A stretch of 5,575 bases of DNA. It comes from an uncultured Atopobiaceae bacterium. Its GTDB lineage: Bacteria; Actinomycetota; Coriobacteriia; Coriobacteriales; Atopobiaceae. Numbering within the stretch: the first letter of the stretch is position 1; every line of letters begins with the position of its first letter. A program made the translations under genes and the position numbers. The stretch covers positions 1-5,575 of the forward strand of contig CAMYZR010000119.1 in the NCBI GenBank assembly GCA_947303905.1, in the 5' to 3' direction. The notes under the pieces were generated by a model that searched no databases, was not told the origin of the DNA, and saw only the letters and a program-made list of their open reading frames with translations. This document shows, piece by piece, positions 1-5,575 of the stretch.

Positions 1-849
1 CAGCTCGTCTGCCGTGATCTGCGTTATGTCGACGTTTGCCGTGGCGGCAAGCGCCAGGATGCCCGGACGGGAGGTGCACCTCATGTGGGCGATGCCGTCG
101 GCGACCAGCGCGCGGTTCTCGCCGGTCAGGAGCATCATGTCGGAGATGGTGCCGAGCGTCGCGACCTCGGTGTAGCGGCGCCACAGGTCAGGCTGGCCCA
201 GGCGATGGCCGAGCACGTCGATCAGCTTGAGCGCCACACCGGCGCCGGCAAGCTCGCGCGAGGGGCAATCTGCCGACAGCTTGGGGTCGGTCACCGGGAT
301 GCCCTCGGGGACGAGGTCGCCCGGCTCGTGATGGTCGGTGACCACCACGTCGATGCCGTGGGCCTGGAGCCACTCGACCTCGCGCGCCGCGGCGATGCCG
401 TTGTCGACGGTCACGACCAGTGACGGGTTGCAGCCGCAGATGACGCGGTCGAGCGCCTCCTCGGAGAGGCCGTAGCCCTCGCCGAAGCGGTTGGGAATGT
501 AGGGGTACGCGTTGCCGCCCAGGTCGCGCAGGCCGTGCGTGAGCAGGCAGGTCGCGCTCATGCCGTCGACGTCGAAGTCACCGAAGACGGCGATGGCCTC
601 GCCCGTGGTCAGGGCGCGCTCGAGACGGTCCGCGGCCTCGCCCATGCCCGGGATGAGCATCGGGTCGTTCCAGTCGCGGTCGAGCGACGGCGCGAGAAAC
701 GCACGCGCCTCGTCCACGTCCGAGTAGCCGCGCGCCACTAGGACACGGGCGACCAGTCGCGATATGCCAAGCGTCGCGACGAGCCGACGCTCGGCTTCGT
801 CGTCAGACGGCAGCACGTCCCATCGTCTGCTGCCCTTTAACCCGCTCAT
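1..849 (-). CDS. recJ: Single-stranded-DNA-specific exonuclease RecJ (5' part; 3' end lies outside window)
   Basis: RecJ degrades single-stranded DNA 5' to 3' in recombination, mismatch and base-excision repair, using two metal ions held by a DHH-family catalytic core. The first 283 residues are visible and the frame is open to the window edge. The catalytic signatures appear in order: FGDFDVDG at 89-96 (motif I), DNG at 149-151, DHH at 172-174, a Gly-rich AGAGVALKL at 201-209, and ATLGTISDMMLL at 230-241. The N-terminus (RRWDVLP, then ARGYSDVDEARAFLAPSL) matches the usual RecJ lead-in, which supports the ATG at 847-849. That ATG lies 2 nt after the secF TAG stop. Only a weak GGG (859-861) could act as ribosome site, so translation probably depends on coupling to secF. 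The C-terminal part of DHHA1 and the OB fold lie beyond the edge. The usual DVVPL-type end of the last motif reads DMMLL here. Family assignment is very secure; full length cannot be judged. Confidence 0.95.
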   Translation of the reverse strand, partial: MSGLKGSRRWDVLPSDDEAERRLVATLGISRLVARVLVARGYSDVDEARAFLAPSLDRDWNDPMLIPGMGEAADRLERALTTGEAIAVFGDFDVDGMSATCLLTHGLRDLGGNAYPYIPNRFGEGYGLSEEALDRVICGCNPSLVVTVDNGIAAAREVEWLQAHGIDVVVTDHHEPGDLVPEGIPVTDPKLSADCPSRELAGAGVALKLIDVLGHRLGQPDLWRRYTEVATLGTISDMMLLTGENRALVADGIAHMRCTSRPGILALAATANVDITQITADEL

Positions 850-851
850 GG

Positions 852-1814
852 CTAATCGCCCATCGCAGGCGTGACGCTGGCCTTTGTCGCCTTCTCCCCG
901 TACTTCGCCTCGAGCTTTGCCCACTTGGGCTCACGCGTCTTCCAGATGGCCAGGAGGGGCGTTGCGACCGCATAGCTCGAGTAGGTGCCCAGAAGCTCGC
1001 CGAGGATCATGGCGAAGGCAAAGTCCTTGAGCGTTGCGCCGCCGAAGAAGTACATCGCGAGCTCCGGCACCAGCGTGGTGATGGTGGTGTTGATGGAGCG
1101 GACGACGACCTCGTTGACGGAGAAGTTGCAGATCTGGAGGTAGGTGCGATGGATGCCGTCGCGCAGGGTCTTGGCGTTGTCGTTGGTGCGGTCGAACTCG
1201 ACGACGGTGTCATACAGCGAGAAGCCCATGGTGGACAGCAGGGCGGCGACCACGTTGGGGGTCACCGGAATCTGCGTCCAGGCGTAGATGCCCAGGATGA
1301 TGAGCATGTCGTGGATGAGCGCGATGACGGCGGTGACCGACATCTTGAACTCGTAGCGGATGGTCACGTAGGCGAGGATGAGCAGGATTGCCACGCCGAA
1401 GGCCACCAGCGACGAGCGCGTGACGTCAGCGCCCCAGTCGGGACCGATGGTGGTGACCGTGTAGTTCTGCTCGCCAAGGCCGAGCGCCTCGGCCGTTGTG
1501 GCGGCGTGCTTGGTGGCGTCCTCGGGGTTGGTGGTGCCAGAGCGCACGAGGAAGCCGTTCTCGCCCTCGAGCGTGGTGGTCTGGACCGTCGGGTCCTCCT
1601 CGCCGGCGTCGACGAGCGCCTTGCGCATCTGGTCGATGGTGATGTCGCCGGTATCGACGAAGTCGATCTCGGTGCCGCCCTGGAACTCGATGCCGAAGGT
1701 CACGCCGCGCACGGCGAGGCCGACCAGGGAAAGCACGCACAGGATTGCAGAGATGGTAAGCAGCACCTTGCGGTAGCGCATGAAGGGAATCTCGAAGGAG
1801 AAGTGGTTACGCAT
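852..1814 (-). CDS. secF: Protein translocase subunit SecF
   Basis: SecF is an inner-membrane partner of SecD. The pair uses the proton gradient to assist SecA/SecYEG-driven export from the outer face of the membrane. The product has 320 residues, close to the usual length. Six membrane segments fit the sequence: about 17-37, 134-152, 163-179, 183-203, 241-258 and 264-290. The main extracytoplasmic domain sits between the first two. Family signatures are GIEFQGG at 41-47 (usually GIDFxGG), IGPDWGAD at 123-130, IRYEF at 152-156, HD at 168-169, MGFSLYDTVVEFDR at 196-209, and GTYSSYAVATPLL at 276-288. Asp202 and Arg239 match the positions known to matter for proton flow in Thermus SecDF. The ATG at 1812-1814 is chosen because a purine-rich AAGGGGGG lies 8 nt upstream and the protein then starts like other SecFs. 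The frame is open up to 1901, but that upstream part overlaps secD. secF overlaps secD by 8 bp and is followed by recJ after 2 nt. Confidence 0.96.
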   Translation of the reverse strand: MRNHFSFEIPFMRYRKVLLTISAILCVLSLVGLAVRGVTFGIEFQGGTEIDFVDTGDITIDQMRKALVDAGEEDPTVQTTTLEGENGFLVRSGTTNPEDATKHAATTAEALGLGEQNYTVTTIGPDWGADVTRSSLVAFGVAILLILAYVTIRYEFKMSVTAVIALIHDMLIILGIYAWTQIPVTPNVVAALLSTMGFSLYDTVVEFDRTNDNAKTLRDGIHRTYLQICNFSVNEVVVRSINTTITTLVPELAMYFFGGATLKDFAFAMILGELLGTYSSYAVATPLLAIWKTREPKWAKLEAKYGEKATKASVTPAMGD

Positions 1815-3321
1815 GTGCCACACCCCCCTTCTTGCCACGCGCAGGCGCGGCGTCGCGAGACTCCTTAAGCTCCGCCGCCTCGGCGAGGTCGGCGGCGACA
1901 CCCCAGAAGCGCGGGTGCGCCTGGATGGTGCCGTTGGCCAGAAGGCGCAGCGCAGGCGCCTTGAAGAGGAACATCGTCACCAGGTCGCAGAGGATGCCCA
2001 GCGCCGTGGTGAGGCCGAAGCCCTTGACCGGGCCCACTGCCACGAAGAACAGGGCAAGGGCTGTGACCAGCTGGACCGCGTCGGCGTCAAGGGAGGTCGA
2101 GATGCCCTCCTTGGTGCCGCCGATGGCTGCCACGCGCACCTGACGGCCCATGCGGATCTCCTCGCGGAAGCGCTCGAGCACCAGGATCGAGGAGTCGGCG
2201 GCAGAGCCGGTGGTGAGGACCACGCCCGCCAGGCCGGGGAGCGTGAGGGCGAAGGCGCCCATGCGCGAGAGCAGGGCGAGCAGGCCCAGGTAGATGATGC
2301 CGAAGATCGCGAGGGAGCCCAGCGTGAGCAGGCCGAGGCCCTGATAGAAGAAGAACAGGTAGGCGACGACGATGATCGCGCCGATGCCGATGGCAAAGAC
2401 GCCCTGACGCAGGGAGTCCTGGCCGAGCGTGGGGCCGACGACGCGGCTCTCGGAGTAGCTCAGGGTGACGGGGAGCGAACCGGAGTCGAGCACCGTCTTG
2501 AGCGCCTTGGCGTCCTCGAGGGTGAAGTTGCCCGTGATGGAGACGTCGCCGTCACGGATGACCGACTGGACCGCCGGTGCGGAGTTGACCACGCCGTCGA
2601 GCACGATGGCGATCTGGCCGTGGGTGGGAGCGAGCTCCTCCGTGACGTCGGCGAAGGTCTTTGCACCCGCGGAGTCGAGCGAGACGTTGACCGCATAGTA
2701 GCCGGTGGCCGAGGCGCTCGACTGGGCGACGGCAGAGCTCTCGATGGAGGAGCCGTCCATGAAGGCGGTGTAGGTGCCCTCCTTGAGGGTGACGTTCTCC
2801 GTGCCGGCGGCGATCTTTGCCAGCGCGTCGGCGTCACCGATGGCGTCGAGGCGCACGAACTCCAGGTGGCCCGTGCGACCGATGGTCTGGATGGCCTGAT
2901 CGGCGTCGGTGGCGCCGGGGATCTGCACGAGGATGGAGTTGGTACCCTGCTGCTGGACCGTGGTCTCCGCGGCACCGAGCGCGTTGACGCGGTTCTGGAC
3001 GATCTCCGTTGCGGTGACCATGTCGTCGGAGCTCACGGACGAGCCGTCAGGCTTGCTTGCCGTGAGGATGACCGAGACGCCGCCGCGGATGTCGAGGCCC
3101 TGCGTGATGCGCTCCGCGGGCGGCATGAAGCCCACCGCGCAGAGAACCAGCAGGATGGCAAGCGCCATCAGGGTGAAGGTGTAGCGTCTGGTCTGGGCAG
3201 TGCGTGCGCGCGGGGCGCCGTTGCGTCGGTTGGAGCGGGAGGATGCCCCAGAGGAGCCTTCTGCCGCCTTCCACCTGTCGACACCGGAGGCGGGGGTCGA
3301 CGAATCCTTTTTGCGAACCAT
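1807..3321 (-). CDS. secD: Protein translocase subunit SecD
   Basis: SecD forms the SecDF accessory pump of the general secretion pathway, with a large outside domain thought to grip emerging proteins. The chosen start gives 504 residues. A Ser/Arg-rich cytoplasmic tail (1-46) precedes membrane segment 1 (about 48-66) and GLDIRGGV at 75-82 (usually GLDLRGG). The P1 domain contains RTGHLEFVRLD at 149-159 and IVLDGVVNSAPAVQS at 239-253. It ends with VVGPTLGQDSL at 294-304, leading into five more membrane segments within about 305-462. The key motif LPGLAGVVLTTGSAADSSIL (361-380) keeps the conserved Asp376, followed by ERFREE. GPVKGFGLTTALGIL (430-444) is typical. The N-terminal start is the least certain point. 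The ATG at 3319-3321 has only a GGA 10 nt upstream, and an in-frame ATG at 3379-3381 would add 20 residues. secD begins after the window's only gap, so it may head a secD-secF-recJ operon. Confidence 0.95.
   Translation of the reverse strand: MVRKKDSSTPASGVDRWKAAEGSSGASSRSNRRNGAPRARTAQTRRYTFTLMALAILLVLCAVGFMPPAERITQGLDIRGGVSVILTASKPDGSSVSSDDMVTATEIVQNRVNALGAAETTVQQQGTNSILVQIPGATDADQAIQTIGRTGHLEFVRLDAIGDADALAKIAAGTENVTLKEGTYTAFMDGSSIESSAVAQSSASATGYYAVNVSLDSAGAKTFADVTEELAPTHGQIAIVLDGVVNSAPAVQSVIRDGDVSITGNFTLEDAKALKTVLDSGSLPVTLSYSESRVVGPTLGQDSLRQGVFAIGIGAIIVVAYLFFFYQGLGLLTLGSLAIFGIIYLGLLALLSRMGAFALTLPGLAGVVLTTGSAADSSILVLERFREEIRMGRQVRVAAIGGTKEGISTSLDADAVQLVTALALFFVAVGPVKGFGLTTALGILCDLVTMFLFKAPALRLLANGTIQAHPRFWGVAADLAEAAELKESRDAAPARGKKGGVAHA
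1823..1830 (-). promoter_or_regulatory. Ribosome binding site of secF, containing a G6 tract
   Basis: The minus strand reads AAGGGGGG, ending 8 nt before the secF ATG. It lies in the final codons of secD (Lys-Gly-Gly). It resembles an AGGAGG site with A-to-G change and supports the start at 1814. The run of six G residues is a homopolymer at a gene junction and is discussed among the findings. Confidence 0.65.
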
Positions 3322-3452
3322 GAGATGCACATCCGTTTCTCGAGGGTTTAACCGCTCCACAATACCACTGTTGAGCGTCATCGATGCCCACAAGATGCGT
3401 TTGACACATTGCCGCAATCCGAAAAGATGAGTTGTCTGCTTAATGCCCGAGC
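3322..3452. other. Intergenic gap between coaD and secD
   Basis: This 131-bp gap is the only non-coding stretch of note and is visibly more AT-rich than the genes. It should carry the signals separating recG-rsmD-coaD from secD-secF-recJ. I see no GC-rich hairpin followed by a T-run, so no intrinsic terminator is supported. A possible extended -10 box lies at 3359-3367 for secD. The plus strand has an exact TTGACA at 3401-3406. Short repeats include the inverted repeat ATTGCCGCAAT (3408-3418), the palindrome CATCGATG (3379-3386), and GATGC at 3324, 3383 and 3394. If the in-frame ATG at 3381 were the secD start, the gap would shrink to 71 bp. Confidence 0.7.
3359..3367 (-). promoter_or_regulatory. 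Possible extended -10 promoter element for secD-secF-recJ
   Basis: The minus strand reads TGGTATTGT, which is TGn followed by a hexamer matching TATAAT at 4 of 6 positions. Transcription would begin near 3352, leaving a leader of about 30 nt before the chosen secD ATG. No good -35 hexamer lies 16-18 nt upstream, so the call rests on the TGn extension, the AT-rich surroundings and the position before secD. It could easily be chance. Confidence 0.25.
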
Positions 3453-3971
3453 TTATGCCTCGGCGAAACGCTCCTTGAGACGGGACGCGACGCACGCAGG
3501 CACCAAGGTGTTCACCACGTCGCTTCCCAAAGACGCCAGCTCGCGCACGATGCTGGAGGAGACGTAGCCATAGCCGGGGTTGCTCATGACGAAGACGCTC
3601 TCGATGTCAGGGGCGAGATGGGCGTTGAGGTCCGCCTGCTGCAGCTCGTACTCGAAGTCGGTCATGGCGCGCAGGCCCTTGACCACACCACCTGCGCCCT
3701 GCTCGCGGCAGAAGTCCACGAGGAGCCCCGTGAAGGGCAGGACCTGCACCCCACCGAGCTGTGAGACGCCCTGCTCGTCGAGCGCCTCGCGAAGCATCTC
3801 CACGCGCTCGTCGAGGGTGAAGGCCGTGCCCACCCCAAGCTTCGTACGCGACTCTGCAACCGCGACCGTCACCCTCGTGAAGAGGTGGCGTGCGCGGCTG
3901 ATCACGTCGGCATGCCCAAGCGTCACCGGGTCGAAGGTTCCCGGAACGACGACGTGCTGGATATGGTTCAT
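3453..3971 (-). CDS. coaD: Phosphopantetheine adenylyltransferase CoaD
   Basis: CoaD is a soluble hexameric enzyme that transfers AMP from ATP to 4'-phosphopantetheine, giving dephospho-CoA and pyrophosphate, the penultimate step of coenzyme A synthesis. The protein has 172 residues, slightly longer than the usual 155-165. The nucleotidyltransferase signature GTFDPVTLGH spans 11-20, with the nucleotide-binding TLGH at 17-20. The segment ESRTKLGVGTAFTLDER (40-56) appears two or three residues longer than in most CoaDs but keeps a Lys at 44. VVKGLRAMTDFEYELQ (96-111) is the substrate-site block; Lys98 replaces the Arg of E. coli, as I recall for actinobacterial enzymes, while Arg101 is kept. 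PGYGYVSSS (132-140) is the usual ISSS-type phosphate loop. The ATG at 3969-3971 is chosen because of AGGAGG 10 nt upstream and because the usual N-terminus begins there. It overlaps the rsmD stop as ATGA. The frame is open upstream to 4052 but only inside rsmD. Confidence 0.97.
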   Translation of the reverse strand: MNHIQHVVVPGTFDPVTLGHADVISRARHLFTRVTVAVAESRTKLGVGTAFTLDERVEMLREALDEQGVSQLGGVQVLPFTGLLVDFCREQGAGGVVKGLRAMTDFEYELQQADLNAHLAPDIESVFVMSNPGYGYVSSSIVRELASLGSDVVNTLVPACVASRLKERFAEA

Positions 3972-4552
3972 GACTCGCTCCCCTCCTGGGACGCAAGGCG
4001 CAGCAGCGTGAGCGCGGTCGTCCCCTTGGCTTTGGACTTGAGCACCTCGCATCCCGAAAGGGTGAGGTCGGCTGCGTCTGAGGCGTGCTCGTAGAGCACG
4101 ATGGCATCGTCTGTGAGCTGACCGGCGTCCCGCAGGTTCTCGACCAGCCGCGACACCACCGTGGCGTCAAGCGCGTAGGGCGGGTCGAGCAGCACGAGCG
4201 CAAAGGGCCCACCCTGCACCGCCCCGCGCTCCGCGAGCTGCAGGACGTCACCCACCTGCACGCGCGCGGACGTGGCGCTGAGCGCCTTCGCGGTTGCGCG
4301 CACCACGCCCGAGGCCTTCCGGTCGCGCTCCACGAAGGTGCAGCTCAGGGCCCCGCGAGAGAGCATCTCGAGGCCGATTGCGCCAGATCCCGCAAAGGCG
4401 TCGAGCACCCTCACCCCGGAGAGGTCCAGATCGAAGGCGGAGAGCACCATCGATGCCATGGACTCGCGGGTGCGGTCGGTCGTCGGACGGGTGCCACGAC
4501 CCTCGGGCGCCGAGAGGGCGCGTCCGCGCCACTTGCCACCAACGATTCTCAT
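3968..4552 (-). CDS. rsmD: 16S rRNA (guanine(966)-N(2))-methyltransferase RsmD
   Basis: RsmD uses S-adenosylmethionine to methylate N2 of G966 in 16S rRNA (E. coli numbering) within the assembling small subunit. The 194-residue protein has normal family length. It opens with MRIVGGKWRGRALSAP (1-16) and TRPTTDRTRE (21-30), the RNA-recognition N-terminus. The Rossmann-fold AdoMet motif I is LDAFAGSGAIGLEMLSRGA at 50-68, with the acidic FVERD at 73-77 ending strand 2. The catalytic DPPY lies at 123-126, the form used by N2-guanine and N6-adenine methyltransferases. The start ATG (4550-4552) overlaps the recG stop as ATGA and has a strong GAGGAGG site about 10 nt upstream. Its own TGA overlaps the coaD start. 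Coupling to coaD is a common arrangement in bacteria. The family is secure; the exact target nucleotide is inferred from the family. Confidence 0.96.
   Translation of the reverse strand: MRIVGGKWRGRALSAPEGRGTRPTTDRTRESMASMVLSAFDLDLSGVRVLDAFAGSGAIGLEMLSRGALSCTFVERDRKASGVVRATAKALSATSARVQVGDVLQLAERGAVQGGPFALVLLDPPYALDATVVSRLVENLRDAGQLTDDAIVLYEHASDAADLTLSGCEVLKSKAKGTTALTLLRLASQEGSES
3982..3987 (-). promoter_or_regulatory. Ribosome binding site of coaD
   Basis: The minus strand reads AGGAGG followed by GGAG, 10 nt before the coaD ATG and inside the end of rsmD. It decides the start at 3971 against the open frame upstream, and the spacing equals that of the rsmD site. Confidence 0.85.
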
Positions 4553-5575
4553 GCGCGCTCAACCTCCTCGAAGTAGGCACCAAAGCGGTCGTGCACCTCG
4601 AGGGCGAGGGCATGGTGCTCGGGTGTGGCAAGGGCGGGGTCCTCGCGCGCGAGCTCGCGCGCATCGGCATGGGCGGCCTCGACGAGGTCGCCATCGGACG
4701 CTAGGTCAACCACGTACAGGCTCACCCCGCCGTGCTGGCGATAGCCCAGCACCTCTCCCTCATGGCGCAGGCGCAGGTCGAGCTCGGCGAGCTCGAACCC
4801 GTCCGAGGTCGCCTCGAGCGCGTCGAGACGCGTGCGGGCGGGGGTGCCACGCTTGGCGGCGCAGCAGAGGTACACCATGCCCGAGCCTCGTCCCACGCGT
4901 CCGCGCAGCTGGTGCAGGGTGGCAAGGCCAAAGCGGTCCGCGTCGAGCACGAGCATCACCGTGGCGTTGGGCACGTCCACGCCGACCTCGATGACCGTCG
5001 TGGAGACGAGCACCTGGATCTCCCCTGCACGGAAGTGCCCCATGACCTCGTCCTTCTCGGCGGCGGACTGGCGGCCGTGCAGCAGCCCCACCGAGAGGTC
5101 CGGATAGGTGAGTTCCGAGAGCTGCGCGAAGATGCGCGTCGCCGAGTTGAGCTGTTGGGAGGCGGAACGCGCCTGCTCGGGCACGTCGTCGAGCTCCGAG
5201 CCGTCGTCGGCGTCATCCACCAGCGGGCAGACCACGTAGGCCTGGTGGCCCGCGTCAACCGCCTCGCGGATGGCGGTCCAGGCGACGTCGAGGTTCTGCG
5301 GCACCAGGGCGCGGGTCGTGATGCCGGCGCCGGGGACCGGGCGCTCGGTGATGCGCGAACAGGCCACGTCACCGTAGACCGACAACGCCAGGGTGCGCGG
5401 GATGGGCGTCGCCGTCATGGTCAGCAGGTCTGCGCCGGCGCCCTTTCGCCTGAGGGCGGCCCGCTGGTCCACGCCAAAGCGATGCTGCTCGTCAATCACC
5501 ACAAGCGACAGTCGCGCAAAGGCGATGTCGTCGGAGAGGATGGCGGTCGTGCCGAAGACGACCGTGCAGGCGCCT
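4549..5575 (-). CDS. recG: ATP-dependent DNA helicase RecG (3' part; 5' end lies outside window)
   Basis: RecG is a monomeric superfamily 2 helicase that remodels stalled replication forks, R-loops and Holliday junctions by branch migration. About 341 C-terminal residues are visible and the frame runs off the right edge; a GTG at 5500-5502 (a VVIDEQH valine) is internal and not a start. Motifs in order, numbered from the first full codon: VVFGTTAIL (5-13), DEQHRFGVDQR (28-38, motif II), TMTATPIPRT (52-61, motif III), LHGR (165-168), STTVIEVGVDVPNA (191-204, motif V), and QLRGRVGRG (222-230, motif VI). The TRG block follows: DGFELAELDLRLR (258-270), then GYRQHGG. The wedge domain and Walker A motif are outside the window. 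An acidic, Gln-rich linker (about 119-145) before LHGR looks about 16 residues longer than in E. coli RecG, judged from memory. The stop overlaps the rsmD start by 4 bp, so recG likely leads this operon segment. Confidence 0.96.
   Translation of the reverse strand, partial: GACTVVFGTTAILSDDIAFARLSLVVIDEQHRFGVDQRAALRRKGAGADLLTMTATPIPRTLALSVYGDVACSRITERPVPGAGITTRALVPQNLDVAWTAIREAVDAGHQAYVVCPLVDDADDGSELDDVPEQARSASQQLNSATRIFAQLSELTYPDLSVGLLHGRQSAAEKDEVMGHFRAGEIQVLVSTTVIEVGVDVPNATVMLVLDADRFGLATLHQLRGRVGRGSGMVYLCCAAKRGTPARTRLDALEATSDGFELAELDLRLRHEGEVLGYRQHGGVSLYVVDLASDGDLVEAAHADARELAREDPALATPEHHALALEVHDRFGAYFEEVERA
4563..4568 (-). promoter_or_regulatory. Ribosome binding site of rsmD
   Basis: The minus strand reads a perfect AGGAGG inside the longer GAGGAGGT, 10 nt before the rsmD ATG. 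It lies within the last codons of recG. It confirms the rsmD start and suggests that rsmD recruits its own ribosomes in addition to coupling through the ATGA overlap. Confidence 0.85.

Noticed and set aside
85..423. Plus-strand open frame in the left edge region
   Set aside because: The minus strand here encodes RecJ with its FGDFDVDG, DNG and DHH motifs, so the plus-strand frame is a shadow.
1149..1868. A 239-codon open frame on the plus strand
   Set aside because: It is antisense to secF, with low-complexity composition and no recognisable motif or ribosome site.
1815..1901. 29-residue N-terminal extension of SecF
   Set aside because: The extension is Arg/Ser-rich, lies wholly within secD, has no ribosome site, and the internal ATG at 1814 has both a site and the usual SecF N-terminus.
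1780..3351. A 523-codon open frame on the plus strand
   Set aside because: It lies opposite secD, whose motifs are unmistakable. Its product is a Gly/Asp/Glu/Arg/His-rich string without domain signatures, as expected from the mirror of a GC-biased gene.
3439..3470. Small hairpin at the coaD stop codon (CCGAG/CTCGG) as terminator
   Set aside because: The stem is only 5 bp with a 7-nt loop containing the stop codon, and no T-run follows.
3322..3495. SecD start at 3495
   Set aside because: This would place the N-terminus inside coaD. The segment lacks SecD features, and no ribosome site precedes it.
4272..4994. A 240-codon plus-strand frame opposite rsmD and recG
   Set aside because: The product is Arg/Pro/Ala-rich and lacks motifs; it spans two real genes on the other strand.
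1..5575. Novel defence, mobile or CRISPR system
   Set aside because: All but about 135 bp is covered by six core genes with clear family motifs. No direct repeat array, integrase, transposase or toxin-like small gene is visible.

Overview
The window is a compact, GC-rich (roughly two-thirds G+C by eye) stretch of bacterial chromosome. All genes lie on the minus strand and all belong to core housekeeping families. Transcription order, right to left, is recG (3' part only), rsmD, coaD, a 131-bp non-coding gap, then secD, secF and recJ (5' part only). Both edge genes are cut by the window, not broken. I see no tRNA, rRNA, mobile element, CRISPR array or phage gene.

Organism: high G+C, Shine-Dalgarno-led genes and a CoaD resembling actinobacterial versions (TLGH and VKGLR motifs) suggest an actinobacterium. 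Separate, short SecD and SecF, with recJ directly after secF, make a Coriobacteriia-like genome (Olsenella/Atopobium/Collinsella type) my best guess. That lineage call is inference from recalled family features, not from a search.

Right part (3453-5575): recG, rsmD and coaD are joined by two ATGA stop/start overlaps, and rsmD and coaD each have a near-perfect AGGAGG site. This recG-rsmD-coaD order is widespread in Gram-positive bacteria. It joins a branch-migration helicase, a 16S rRNA methyltransferase and a coenzyme A biosynthesis enzyme, probably for co-expression rather than a shared pathway.

Middle (3322-3452): the only gap of any size. It holds a possible weak promoter for the downstream genes, some short repeats, and no convincing terminator, so read-through from coaD into secD is possible.

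Left part (1-3321): secD and secF overlap by 8 bp and encode the two halves of the proton-driven Sec accessory pump that helps pull exported proteins through SecYEG. recJ begins 2 nt after the secF stop and encodes a 5'-3' single-strand DNA exonuclease of the DHH family. secDF-recJ is also a known conserved neighbourhood.

No new biological system is evident. The items worth a second look are modest: a G6 tract at the secD/secF junction where loss of one G would fuse the two proteins, the weak ribosome site of recJ, motif variants in SecD, SecF and RecG, and the content of the single intergenic gap.
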